64,000 bases of DNA from Procambarus clarkii (lineage: Eukaryota > Arthropoda > Malacostraca > Decapoda > Cambaridae), in assembly GCF_040958095.1 (NCBI RefSeq), contig NC_091227.1, positions 17,379,432 to 17,443,431 on the forward strand. Direction: 5' to 3'. Both the position numbers and the translations under genes were made by a program. The notes beneath the pieces were generated by a model, which saw nothing but the letters and a program-made list of their open reading frames with translations, made no database searches and was not told the origin of the DNA. Positions 39,698 through 54,600 of this stretch are shown here, piece by piece (position 1 is the first letter of the stretch; each line of letters begins with the position of its first letter).

Positions 39698-42600
39698 CTG
39701 TTGTAATAAAATAATATATGTTTAAAAAAACTGCATTCAATGTAATGAAATGCCCTTTTCTGTGGGTAGCCCCAGAGCCTCCCTGAAGATATCCGAACTG
39801 ATATCTGCTTTATTAGTTTGAGGTCATCAGTCACTTGGAGTTCTAAGCCTACCGAGGACCACAAGCCAGAACCTGGCTCCCTCAGAGAGGTGCAGGGGTC
39901 AATGGTGTATGAGCACTTTACATGTTAAGGATGTCATATTCTCCCATCGACCAGGGCAGTAGCCCAGAAAGATAGGCGAACCAAAACAAACAACTAGCCA
40001 GTAAAATTGTCCCCTTCAGCCCAAAAGAGCAAATAATTCCTCCAGAAACAAAATTAATGAAGAGAAACTAGCAACTGCACGCAAACCTCTGGGGCTACCT
40101 CCAGATAAGAGTGTTTCATCACGCTGGTTTTCGGGTGGGAACCCCTTCAGCTCCCTGAAGCTAACTAACCACAGAGAAGGAAAACAGAGACTTACCCGGG
40201 AGGCAGCGACACCGCAGGACTCAATGTGAAGAAGGGACTGACAGATGCCCGGCGACAAGACCGAAACGGTCACTAGATATCTGGCGGCCAGGACCCTGTG
40301 CAACCTACAAAACCCCTGTGCCACTTCTGCATGTCATGGGCACGAGAGTACTGTAGACTGCAGGCTGGCTGGATTTTATGACACTGCAGACAACCTGGGA
40401 CACGAGAGCCCTGGAACAAGGAACCAGGGAAACTGGATCCACCAGCACAGAATCAGTGGCTTGCAGGTAGCAGCGTAAAGCTGCCACCAGACACAGCACA
40501 TGATGCACCTCGGGCCTAACCAACCAAATATCCACCACAGCTGGACCTTCAGAATCTCGCCGTGTCATCCTGTCCCAGAAAAGAAGAATGCTGCAAACAA
40601 ACAAAATGACCCCCAGGACCAAAAGAACAAAATCCCTGGTGTCGGAGGAGAGCATGAAGCTCCACAACCCAAGCCCCAGAAGCCAAAGCCAACAAAAATA
40701 ACCATCCGAAAACAATCGCTGACCTCCGCGCCCGAATCGGAAGGGGCAACCCACCTGCTTGATGGGGTTATGGGAGTTCTTTTACTCCCCAAGCCCGGAC
40801 CGAGGCCAGGCATGACTTGTGAGAGCTTGGTCCACCAGGCTGTTGCTTGGAGCAGCCTGCAGGCCCACATACCTATCACAGCCCGCTTGGTCCAGCACTC
40901 CTTGAAGAAAACAATCTAGTTTTCTCTTAAAGATGTCCACAGTTGTTCTGGCAATATTTCTGATGCTCGCTGGTAGGACATTGAACAACTGCAGACCTCT
41001 GATGTTTATACAGTGTTCTCTGATTGCGCCTATGGCACCCCTGCTCTTCACTGGTTCTATTCTGCATTTTCTTCCATATCGTTCACTCCAGTACGTTGTT
41101 ATTTTACTGTGCAGATTTGGGACCTGTCCCTCCAGTATTTTCCATGTGTATATTATTTGGTATCTCTCTCATCTCCTTTCTAGTGAGTACATTTGGAGAG
41201 CTTTGAGACGATCCCAATAATTTAGGTGCTTTATCTCGTCTATGCATGCCGTATATGTTCTCTGTATTCCCTCTATTTCAGCACTCTCTCCTGCTCTGAA
41301 GGGGGAAGTGAGTACTGAGCAGTACTCAAGACGGGACAACAGAAGCGATTTGAAGAGTACAACCATTGTGATGGGATCTCTGGACTTGAAGGTTCTCGTA
41401 ATCCATCCTATCATTTTTCTGGCTGACGCAATACTTGCTTGGTTATGCTCCCTAAACGTTAGGTCGTCAGACATTATTCCCAAATCCTTGACATGTTGTT
41501 TTCCTACTATGGGCAGATTCGATTGTGTTTTGTACCCTGTATTATGTTTCAGATCCTCATTTTTGCCGTATCTGAGTACCTGGAATTTATCACTGTTAAA
41601 CATCATGTTATTTTCTGCTGCCCAATCAAAAACTTTGTTAATGTCTGTTTGTAGTTTTTCAATGTCTTCAGCAGAGGTAATTTTCATGCTGATTTTTGTA
41701 TCGTCTACAAAGGATGACACGAAGCTGTGACTTGTATTTTTATCTATATCAGATATGAGAATAAGGAACAGCAGTGGTGCAAGGACTGTACCTTGAGGTA
41801 CAGAGGTACCTCAATGACCCCAAACTAATAAAGCACACACCAGTTCGGAAAGCTTCAGAGAGCCGACGGGGCTCCCCCCAGAAAATCCCGCTTCTTAAAA
41901 TTTGCACATGCCATTAAACACACATGCACAATTTCTAAAGTACAGTATATACAATAAATTAGCAAAGGTGGACCATAAGCTTGAGCAGAGAGTTGTAAAC
42001 TACAAATAGGTATTAATACTGACAGTCAAATAAAAATGAGATACTACTAGGACCATATACTGTACTGATATAATGCAGCTTGCTATTACTTACCCAAGAA
42101 TGCAGATGATAAAGCCCGATAACCAAGCCACCATGGATGGGGAGGTCTTAGTAGCAGTGTCAACTTCTGCATGACAGTGTGGACATATCATATGAGTTGA
42201 CTGAGATCCTAAAGGAACCACTGTTGTCACAACAGCAGTTGGGGCACCGGCTGTGGAAAATGAATGAACATTAACAATTTGTATTCTTGAGAACAAGGGG
42301 AAAAATAGCCAAACTAGACTTGGGTAAGTAGACTTTCACTACCTGCTTTCCTATATTTGTACAGGATTTATTATTATTACTTACCTACATATAAATTTCT
42401 GTATTTATTAATTTTGTATTTAAATATATAAATTTCTGTGTTGGGAGTAATTTATGAAGGAAAACCCCTTTAGCCCAAGGGCTTAGAGTACTTAACTCTG
42501 GTCATTAATAGATGCCCACTAGGTAAGTAACACATTGAACTCAACCCTACAACCCTGCAATACACTGAATCAAATTGAGGAAGTCTTGAGGTGCTTGTAC

Positions 42601-45600
42601 CCAATGATCCAAATGAAAACATAAGAGGTATTCTTTAATTAACAATAAAATAGTGCTCAACATATTCTAGTAATTAAACTACAGAACTGCATTTGCTTTA
42701 TAAACTTTTAAGAAACAATGATCATGGCTTTCCTAGCAGTTTGGTATTAACATAAAAGTATTAACATAAGGCTATGATACTGGCAATGTTTACAAGTAGA
42801 AATTAGGTCAAAATCTTTAGTACAGTTTGAAGCACTTAATAAACTTGCAAAGGAAGGGGGAACTATCAGGAGAAAATACCAAGCCAATATGACTATGGCA
42901 TCGGCAAGAGATCAGGATAAGGATTTGGGATGGGACGGAGGGGAAGGAATGGTGCCCAACCACTTGGACGGTCAGGGATTGAACGCCAATCTGCATGAAG
43001 CGAGACCGTCACTCTACCGTCCAGCCCAAGTGGCTGGGCAACTTGCAAATGAGATAATTGGCAAACACTTTGCTTTACTGTACTCTGAAAGCCAAAGTAC
43101 ACATAATTTTGGGAAGTTGGTAATACTGAACTGCCTTAAATATACATGCCTTCACGTCTTCCAGTTTTAAAGCATAAATTTTATAAGCTGGAAATTCAAA
43201 ATAATATTGAACATTATCTTTGGCTGTAAGTTGGCTTTTATTCTTATTACTTGCTTCTATCACCTCTTATGCGTATTTTTAACACAAACTTTTGATGTGA
43301 TGAATCAGTTAAGAACACTTTCCTGCAAACAACTTGCAATACCAGAGTTTAAACACCAAGATGAGTTGTAGAGAATATTTCCCATGCACCTGTTGCCTTG
43401 AATTTAACACAGTAATGCATATAACTTGTTTAAATTACATGTTGCTCAAAGAATAATAACACTAAGTTATATTATGCTGATGTGCACCATTCTTGTCACA
43501 TAGCCAATCATAGTTCTTTTATCCTAAAGCATTCATTTTAGCTGCCAGAAAAAAAAACATTTTAAACACTATAATTTGTACTTTTTCCAAATGACACAGT
43601 TCTTGATGCCAATGTCTTGTAAATAATCATCTTATTCAACCCAAATATAAATAGTGCGAGCCACATGTGCAGATCAACAACGGTGAAAATGATGCACCTG
43701 GAAAGCATTAATCAACACCATGCACGTCTGTATCATGCAGAAATTTTGCTGTCCAGCAGGATAAAAATGTATTAAATGTGAGATTAACAAAAATCTTAAC
43801 AGGATTGTGGTCCCACAATGTTAATGCTTCATGTATGAAGCAATAAACACATTTCTCAATGATATGGATTAAAGTATTGTTTACTTAAATCTTTAATACA
43901 GTTAGAATCTCAGGACTATTCAACTGCTTCACACTTAGCTACTAAGAATGAATATTCAGAACAATACAGAACTGAAATACTTCTGTAAAAAAAATAAAAA
44001 AAAAAAATAAATGATAAATGGAAACTTCGGCAAAGGTTTACAAGGGACAATTACTTTCCTAGTAAATACAAGAAAATCTTGCAAAGTCCCAGTAATAATT
44101 TCATAAGGATATATTAATGTATGCAATATCAACTACTGTAAGGCATTTGAAAAAAATTACCATTTCTTAAAAATGTAATTTTCTTCTGTTTTCTTACTGA
44201 ATACATTTGAGTATGTGGCACACTGTCATGAGAATATCGGGACTCTCGCTTGATGGGGTTATTGCGTGCCAATATATTAAATGTGGCAGAAGGAAGAAAA
44301 CCAATCCAAGGTTTATTTTTATTTTTTAAATAATAATTTATAATTGTTTTATTTTTTATTAAATTTATATTTTTATATTTTGAAATACCTGTATCAAAAT
44401 TATGCAAACCACAGGAAATGAACAACACACTTAGACGATTGGCCTACACAGGTGAATGGCTGACCAGGACTGATGAGAAAACTGTAAACAATAAAAATAA
44501 TTCACTGTAAGAAAAGATAAATAAGGATTAAATATAAACAAATGAGAATGTGAGATGAATAGAAAGTTTTTAAGAGTGCAGCAATTTTGCAGGGTTATCT
44601 CGAGATGATTTCGGGGCTTTAGTGTCCCCGTGGCACAATCCTCGACTAGGCCTCCACCCCCAGGAAGCAGCCCGTGACAGCTGACTAACACCCAGGTACC
44701 TATTTTACTGCTAGGTAACAGGGGCATAGGGTCAAAGAAACTCTGCCCATTGTTTCTCGTCAGCACCCGGGATCGAACCCGGGACCACAGGATCACAAGT
44801 CCAGCGTGCTGTCCGCTCGGCCGACAGGCTCCCGTAGTCACACTGATGCCATAAGTGGTTACTTGGCTGACAATGGGTCCAACATTAAACTTAATGGGGA
44901 AATTGAAATGCTTTAAAACTAATAGTGGTATTTTAAGGGATAAAATTAGATATAAGGGAAATCAGATATTATAACATAAAAGATGTTGATACAACTAGTA
45001 AAATGCAATAGTTTGTAAGAAAAACACAATCGAATGTAATAAAATGCCTATTTCTGGTAGAGCCCCCAGTGGCTCCCTGAAACCTAGAAAACCTCCCACT
45101 GCTGAGTCACATCAGTCATAGAAGTTATGTTGGCCTACTGTGGTCCAGAGCCAGAACTTGGCAACCCTCATAGTGGCAGAGAGAGCTGGGGATTGTTATA
45201 ATCACATTGTGAAAGCATCCAAAAAACAGGGAAAGCAACACAGATAACGGCATGATTCACAAAAATGAAGCACAGAAATTGCCAACAGATTCTGCAAATG
45301 ATTCTCTCAAAGCTGAGTTCGAATCCCCTAGTGTGCAAAAGCTTCCAACAGATGATATTTCAAACCTCCAGCTTGTGGGCCAGCAACGAGTCAGTTCAGA
45401 GCCAATAAACCACAAACCAACATACCTAGTAGGGGGAGAGGGAGAGTTAGGGAGATACTGGGTTCTACCAGAGAGAGACGCTTTATTACATTCAATGCTG
45501 GTTTTCTGGAAGAGCGCCTTGTGGCTCCCTGTACTATCAAATAACAGAAAAAAAGGAAAACATGGGACTCGCCAGGGAGGAGACGTGATAACTACAAAGT

Positions 45601-48600
45601 CCAAGATCAGACACTGGGTTGGGATACTCGGCCCAGAGCAACAAGCCGGATTGGGATCAGGAATACTGACCACATACTGAGCCAACAAAAGACTGTTCAA
45701 CTTCAAAAGTCACCAAGCCTGAATATAATCCCAATACTTCAGTATTCAGTTGGTGAAAACAGTTGCTAAAGCCACAAACTTAAGAACATCGTTGGCCCAA
45801 GGGTAGAATACAGACTAGCTAGCTTTAATGACACTAGATTATCTGGGGTAACTGTGCCTTTGAAAATGAGTACTAAGGAAACAGATCGACAAATATCACG
45901 TCCATTGAAGCAGAGTACATAGCGATGAGCAGCCACAACTGGACACAAATGATGCACCCATGCTCAGACAAATCAGTTACCGAGGTACCCCTGCAGAAAC
46001 CAACAACCTCATTTTTTCACCAGAAGAGGAGAAGACTGCAAAGAAACAACCTACCAGGGTTGAAAGAACAGTCCTGGTAGGCTGTTCCAAAGAAGCAACC
46101 TGATCACCACATAGATGGCAATACACAACAAGAAAAAGACCAGATACGTAGTGCGGAGCAGTAAGGCGAACCAGCGAGATACAGTACCTCACTGGCCCAA
46201 TCTGCTAAAGGGGCGGAACTGAAATGCTCGGGTTCACACACCGAGCAAGTAGTACCTGAAACCAAGGCTGGGCTGGACACCATGGAGCCAAAAGAACCCT
46301 CTCCCAATAGGATTACAAGTGAGCTAGGACCTGGAGCAATAACTGGATCGGGAAAAAGAGACAGAAACAAGAGTTCCCCAGGGCAGAACTTATGGAGCCC
46401 CTAGGGAAGATCACCCTAGGTGCATGCTACTCCTCATACAATAAGACACCTGGCCAACACCCACACACTGCTGGTATGGCCTCATGGGGGGAAAATCCAG
46501 AACAGGAACTTGAGGGCAGAGGTGACCGAACTGACTGCCAGCACATACGTTCAAGTGTGAGTGGAAGGCTGCCGGCTCCCCCCCCCCATCCCCCACCCCG
46601 CAGGAGCGCTATCGAGCGGAAGTGTTAGTTGCATGAAGAATTGCATGTTTGGTTTCTTTGTAGGGGAATTATTTTTATCTTTTTGGATAAAGATTGCACA
46701 GGTTAACCAGACAGTGGTTCTGTTTTGATTTGCCTACCATTCTGGGTCCTATCCCAGTCAATGGCAATTATGACATCCTGTACTTTAAATGTAAAGTGCT
46801 CATAGGCCATTGCTCCCTGTGCCTCTCTGAGGGGTCCAGGTTCTGCCTTGTGGTGATGATCCACAGTCACAGGACTCCAGGGACTGATTAACCCAAACTA
46901 ATAAAGTGCACATCAGTTCAGTTAGCTTCAGGGAGCAGATGGGGCTCCCCACAAAAATGCAATTAAAGCAAGGTTCCACAATAAAAGCAGTTATAAAAAT
47001 GAAATACAGTATTTCAAGGAAAGTTGCATTTAACTTCAACATACAATGCCAATGCACTGGATCAAACTTTCATACAGTGAGAGATGGGCAAATTATTAAA
47101 ACTAAACACCCATTTATCAATTTGGATATTACTACAACCAGGGTACATCTAAAAACGTGCTTTACATGTCCACTACATTGACAAGCATGATGACAAATGT
47201 GTGAGAGAGAGAAGAGAGCAAGAGAGAAACAACACACCATGTCCATAAGAGGTATATGCAGCAGGAGTAACTGTGGATCCTATCTGGACCCCATGAATTA
47301 CGTGAACCCTTGGCTGAACATATAATGGGGCCATGGGAACCTCACCAGCTGTGGATGATAAATGTGTCTTTCTTGTTACCTGAAATAAATCTTGGTCATT
47401 CACTGATTTAATACAAATAAAATAACTTTTATGACCTACTCATTGTTAATCATAATAATTCTGCCTGAGAATATATCATTTAGATTAAATTTTGGAATGA
47501 ACAAATAATTACACTTTAAAATTAAAAATATATTTATTCACTATAAAATAATTGTTTACATTAATTATAACTACAGGCGTACATAACAAAGAATATGATT
47601 ACTGTCCTAGCACCTACTTATGTCTGGCTAACAATTTGTTTTAGCTAGATGGCAATATAATAATTAAAGCATACAGGTTGTTTAAAAATACAGCCCCATT
47701 AGGAATTGAGATGGGGATTAAATTTTTTTTTAGCTAGGTTTCAGAAGAACCTATTAATTGAAATACTGTTGGAACTAATTATAGCTTCAGGTGCCGTATT
47801 TTCAAATCCATAATACAGAATAAATTTTTATGGGAATGATATTTGCATATTTTCAATCTAGCAGGGACTTTTCTTTGGTCCAGAGATGTTCTGAATTCGA
47901 GTTTCAGTGGTGTTCAAATACAGTAAATAGTTTCTAAAGCCAAAAAAAAAAATTCAAATAATATTTACTGAAATGATAAAAGGCAAAAGAATAGCAATTT
48001 TTTATAAATATGGTTAGTAATACTGTATTAACAATTTGGATTCTGTATATGTTTAAAGCAGTATCTGGTCATAAAATATGAGAATATTACAGTACTGTAT
48101 GTCTTTTTTTAGGAGTAAAATCTTTTCAAATTTCTGAGGTTTCCATTACATTGCATAAACCATGAGGATGGGTCCACGAATCATTATGTATTATGCAAAT
48201 AAATTAGAGTTTCCTAAGAAATACTAATTTTCTATGTTTTCAAAAGACAGTTTTGTAATGACCTCGATCTCTCAATGTGATTCTGGTCTTTCATTCGATA
48301 ATCATAAACATACAAACTTGAGTACCGTTGTGATGAAAATGATGCCTACATCTTAAATGTTATTTATCCAAATATGTCAGACTAGGCCTAAGTGTATAGG
48401 CAAAATATAGATTAACACGTGTATACGTACAGATGCAACAACAACTATTACCTCCAGGCATAAACTAGACGGTTCATTACATAAACTTTGTTCATTAGAC
48501 AGAGGGTAAAAATGCATCAGTATTATGCAAATTGATTAGTAAAATGGCTTTAGACCAGGAACTACTGACACGTACAGTATGTGGGAAAAGAATTACATTC

Positions 48601-51600
48601 AAAACTCACCCCTGAAAGATATTTTTCTTATTTATTTATTTATGAACTCAAAACCTCTTTTAAAAATAAGCAAATAAATACTACTATGCAAACTGCACCA
48701 CCTAGTTATGCCTGATCAAAATACTCCTCAAAACTGATGTTGATCCACACTAGTGTCACTTCCAAAAGCTACCAAGCCGAGTGTGTGTAGTGCTGTAAAA
48801 TAGCATTGCAGACAGTTCAAATGATAATGATTCACGATATTCTAAGAGTTATTCAACAGACTTAAGCATAAGTTATTCATCCGCACCACCTTAAGATTAA
48901 CTAATATGATTGTCCATGTTTGCACAAATAACACATGGTGTACAATATTTATTAATGTAAACTGGCACATAATACTGTATACTATTTGGATGTACATGTC
49001 TATGTATGCCTTCAGTTCCATCATTGTATTTCTCCATATCTTGATTCAAAGCTGCTAAATTAACAAATTCTTCCCTAGTTTGTAAAGCTTATAGACAATA
49101 AGTCACAATAACATGGCAGAAAATTAGACACCTAACCCAAAAATCCAAAAATCAAGAATTGACAATGTTTCAGTCCATCCTAGACTTGATTATGGTCCAG
49201 AACAAACCAAAATATCATCAATTCTTTATTTTCAGATTTGTGCGTTGGGTGTGTGTAAAAGCTTGGTGCACCATGCAGGATCCAAGTGATAATACAACTA
49301 GAGAAATGTCTACAACACCATTTCTCACAGGCTTGAGCAGGGTTTGAGCCCTCTATAGTGATAGGTTACAGTACCTTAGTGTAGGTCACTCATATGACAC
49401 AAAGTGTATCTTAGCACAACAGCAAACACCACTACCACCACACAGCCAACCCACAACACTGAGCGTGTTTTATTATTACGAGCCATGACACTCATATGTG
49501 ACTGCTCATTTACTGCTGCACAAAAAGAAAAACCAAATAAATTACACATGAAGAATTGAAGTACCAGACAAAAAACGATTATTTCAGAACTAAATTACCG
49601 ATAAACATTGGTAATAATGTAATAAAATAAACATTTTGCTCCCGTCATTCCATCAGGGATAGAGAATATACTATTGCAGTAACTTTTTTCACATTACAGA
49701 TGCAAACTAATATTATAAATTTGATCCTGGATTCAAGTATCTTTTAATTTTCAGTCTAGCTTTGTAAGTGAAAGTACAGTATAACACTGCTTATAATTAA
49801 AGATGCATTTTTGTGTAGCTCATTCTAAGCATAGTGGAAATTACCCCAGTGCTTTTAACAACTTTCAGCAGCAATAAAAATCACAATCATTCACAAATTA
49901 TTTACATCAGAATAAAATTCTTTTTCACAAATGCACAAAGAGGCAAGTAAGCATATGCCTTACAAAACCACTGAAGATGAAAACAAATCACCTACTGTTA
50001 AAAAGCCGCTGTCGTATTGCCTCGTGAAATGACGAGTCAAGTGGAAAGGATGTAGGAGTATTAGGTGCAGTAAGTGGGGCAATGAGGGATCCTTTAGGTC
50101 CACCAATGTCTGGCTGAGAATACCAGGCCCATAACGGAAGATCCTCGACCTCATGTCTCGTGCATTCACTCGCTCTCCTCGGAACTATCAGGTTTCTGTG
50201 CGAGCCGCCACTTTGAGAAACTCTAGTTCTAGTGCTGTCCTCGTCATCCCTACCCTCCTGGGGCAGCCCCATCACTTCACTGCATTTTTGAATCATTAAC
50301 AGTGTTACTTCACAAATTTCTTCATAGTGCACAATATTTACCAGTCAGTCATTTTCATGTACATATTGAGTCACTCTTTACCCATTGTTTCAAAGGAGGA
50401 AGCATTGCATGATAAATGCTCATGTCCAAATATATTTAATATAAAAGCAATAAATTAAATTAAACTTTTTCATTGCACAAATACTGCCATTTGTCCTCTT
50501 CATTAGGGTACCTCTGTTGCTTTTTTAAACCAGGCATAACATTTCTGGGACCCAAGTTTACAGTTTTCTTCATTACCAGCATAAGAGCAAGCCAAAGTTC
50601 ATTTAATATCAATTATAATAGTATCATACAATAAATACAAGGCAACTAGGGGCCAGATTGTCCCAGAGTGGTGTGTGTTCCGTGCCCCCTCCTTCACTAC
50701 CAGTGTTGTTGTACTGTACTGTTGTGTGTACCTGTCTGCCTCCCTGGAGACCATCAATACATGGCCACACTCCTACCACCCTTTTAACATCACTCTCATT
50801 CTTAAGCGAACAAGTGTATTCATCTATTGAAGTACAGAATAAAGATATTTATTCGAGTTGTTGAAAGAAAATACAGACATTTTGGCTTTAAAACTATATT
50901 AACCACAGATTAATGTTAAGTAATAATTCCAGGAAAACATAAGCACTTCTAAAAATAGCCAACCAACAATATATATTTTACAAAAGGCTTAAAAGTATCT
51001 CCATTATTTTAAATAAGGACTGTGGCATTTAGAGTAATTTTTGTCATAATGATGTTACTCCTTAATATAACTTGATATTTAATAAGTATTATTGAAACCC
51101 CTCGCAGTCCTCTGACCAAATCATAACATTCCTGTCAAGAGCATTGATGCGACACACTCCCACAACACTTGACTCAAGCTCAACAGATTACATAACTAAA
51201 TTACCTGATCTTCTCATTGTCTAAAAAATATGCATTTCAAGCAATCAACTAAACAAGATCAACATAAAAGTAGTAGTACACACTGCTACTTAAAAATATT
51301 TACATTTAAAATTCAAAACTAGCAAGGTTACCACAAAGAATTTATTGACTAATTTGGACCCCAAAAAAACAAAGTAAATAAAGCAAAATACAAAAATATT
51401 CATTCATAAGCTTTAGTGAAACAATCTGGAATAAATATAAATACAGTACAGTACTGTATATATATACATATACTGTATATAGTATATACAACACTGAAAC
51501 ATTACCAGCTCTGACCATCAAAATATGAAAAGCTCACATGGCAAGGTCCAGTGGGAGCATTTGTTATGCAGGTTGCCATGGAGACGAGGCAACAGTAGTG

Positions 51601-54600
51601 AGTGGGTCCCCTGTGAATTATACATGACAACACAAAGAAAATAGTATATCATGATATAGACTTGTCCTGTATAGCCAATTTACCATTACTCATACAAACA
51701 CTGCTATTTCCTCTGAAAATTACTTCAAAACACTCAGCAGTTAGCCAGTAACATGCCTCTTTTACTTCTTAACAAACACATCTAACAAGAACAAACAATT
51801 AGCCAATTTGAATGTTAATAGCATTTCATAAAATGTATCCATATGTAATGACAGCTGGAAAAATGCAGCTTCATACCTGTTTTGGGGAGATAATCTTATA
51901 AGAAATAAATCTTAACGTAATGAATGTCAAATATGAGAGTCCATGTGGTAGAGACAAGGCGTGTTACACACACCTGTGGCTGGGACACATCATCTACTAT
52001 CATCAGTATTCAATAAGTAACACAAATTATAAGTGAAGGAAACAAAGGTTAGCCAGAAATAGATAATAAGAAGGAAACAAACATTTCTTGCAAAATAACA
52101 AAATGACAGACAAGACAATTCGTATATAAATACTGTAAGTTGGTTACATGTAAAAGAGAAGAGATGGAAGAAAATATATACAGTAGTGGCAAAAAATCTG
52201 AAATAAGACAAAAATATGAAATAAACTCAAAATATATCACTGCCAAATTGTTATAAAAACTTACTAAATCTAAATCTTACTAGGATAAAAAAAAATACTG
52301 TATAGTATTTCCAGACCAGCATATCTCGAGATAAGAATAGTGTGATGCAACAAATACAGAGGGTGCAATGATACAGAGGGTGCAATGATTCATAGGGCAC
52401 TGTAATCCTCCAACTCTTTTTGCAACAGCAAAAGTGGAAGAGGAGGGCGATGGCAAAAAAGAGAGGAAGGAGAGAAAGGAGGATGAGGAAGAGATGGAAG
52501 TAAAAGAAGAGGAAATGGAAAATAAAAGTAGGGAAAGAAAAAAGGGAAGATGAAAAGGAAATAGGAATAGGAGGATAAGCAAGTGTTTTATTTTAACTTT
52601 TGTGATGTTTAAATGGTTTATTTTATCTGGCACTAAGTTGTGAATGAAGGCGCTTCCACAAATAATCCCTTATATTTATTCAATTCTATTGTTTCCAGCT
52701 GCCACCTATGTCCCCCTTGTTCTGCTTTTTCTCAATTTAAAGAGGATGTTCTTGTTCACCCTGTCTATTACATGTGCTTCTTCTTCACTACCACACAAAA
52801 ACAGTGGCATCAAGTTCATGATCATTACACACAGAAATCACAATTGCGTGATGCATCAAATGAACAAATCCACAAGGGCCAAGACGAGGATTCGAGCCTG
52901 CGTCCAAGAACATCCCAGACTGTAAAGGAGTTGAAACCGAAGGCCTATTGACATTGCATGGGGGGAGTTGTGTAAAACCCTGGTTTGTGCCTCGGAGAGG
53001 CTGCAGGATCCAGTAATTTCAGTAGAACTTTGGTTTCAACTTCTTTTGACCATGTCGTAGCTCAGTCGATTAAGGCAGCATCTGGGATGCTCTCGGACGC
53101 AGGTTCAAATCCTCGTCACGGCCCTTGTGGATTTGCTCATGATCATCTTCTAAAAAAAACTCCAACTCTCTAAACATCTGCTCGTGGGAAATTACGGGGT
53201 TAGTGTAGCAGTTCTTGCTAACCGTGACTATCCAGGTAAGGTGCATTTGAAGGCATACAAGATATATCAGTGATCCGGCATTGATCACAAATACACCCAG
53301 AACCAGAACTGAAAGACAAGTTTTGTGGGCTCAACAGACCAAACAATTAATGCCAATATATGACCCCACAATGTGTCATATAAACAAACGTGCAAGTTCC
53401 AGCACACCCTAGCGCAGCCAACAGAATATTCCCTGCCATTAAGGCCCAAACAGAGAAGTCAAAGACTCGTGAATCAACCTGTCCTTTTGCATAACCCATC
53501 GTATTTTGAAGTAAAAATCCCCTATTCAAAGATGTATTAAAAATCACAGTGACTTGAAAAATTGATGTGATGTCCCGTTTCTTATTTTGTGGGTCCTCGG
53601 TTTGGTTAGGTTCAGGCAATTTAGCACCTCATTTTAATGATGTGAATGCTCAAGAGGATGGGCAGTACAAATAGCCCTAAGTACTAATCTCTACCCAAGT
53701 GGCCCGGCCTCTCCAAGGCAAACTCCTGAACATACCAGAGAAGATATCTCTGTCACTGCAGGGGCATTGGGAAGGAACCCAGAGTGCATACAGCCCAGAG
53801 CACAACAAAGCCAAGCCCACACAACAAGCCAAATAGAAAACATGAATGTGAAGCAAAAACTGAAATATAAAACTGTTTACAAAGCAAATGGCCTCTGCAC
53901 GAACAAGTCCAAGGATGGCCGGCACTTAGCTTGAAGCAGAAGGATTTGCCATGTCTGCAAGACCTGGAACACTATTTTCCGCCTGGACATCAGCAAACGT
54001 CCAAGTAAGGAAGATGTGAAAAGCATGTGAAAGCCTACCTGCTGGCAGTGGCACTCAACACCGAGTTTTGAGCTAATTTTAATTTTTGAGCTAAACCTAT
54101 AATGTTGTTCTTGTTGAATATGACCAAAAAAGTAAGATTAATAATTCCAACACGAATTTTCTCAATATTTCTTGTGTTTTTATACACTGTCGGTGGTAAT
54201 GGAAATATCAATTCTCCAAAATTCATTTTTATTTATGGTCTGATGCCTAAATGCATTTCCTAATGGCTTATTACATTTTCAAAGACTTAATTTACACACA
54301 AATTCATCGTACTTATACTCATTTTGGGTGAGGTAATATGGTACAAAAGTTTTGGGTGAGGTGAACAAACTTGTGCCAAACACAAGACAGAACACAAAAC
54401 AATGGGTATAAGTTGGGTATGAGAACATAAGAATGAAAGTAACTCTAGAAGGCCTATTGGTCCATACCACCTCTTGCTTCTTCTATGTTGATTTGGGGTC
54501 GTGATATGGGTAGAATATAGTTGTGCAGTAACTATACTGTTAATGCACAACTATATTCTACCCACTGAGCTCCCTGCCCACCTTTGGTAGAGGAACACCA

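Noticed and set aside
40305-40919. Frames of 66-149 codons, some hydrophobic
   Set aside because: They fall within the TIR element interior and overlap on both strands without any conserved motif. The part at 40782-40919 overlaps the LINE C terminus.
44755-44836. A tRNA gene of Leu/Ser type on the minus strand
   Set aside because: The A and B boxes are good, but the sequence continues directly into a SINE body with further copies in the window. It is a SINE head.
45252-45706. A 142-codon plus frame and a 149-codon minus frame
   Set aside because: They lie in the 45-47 kb TIR element and are mutually antisense, with no domain or splice context.
52280-52633. 117-codon minus frame rich in Ser, Phe and Leu
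   Set aside because: Antisense of a polypurine tract; no start context or exon signals.
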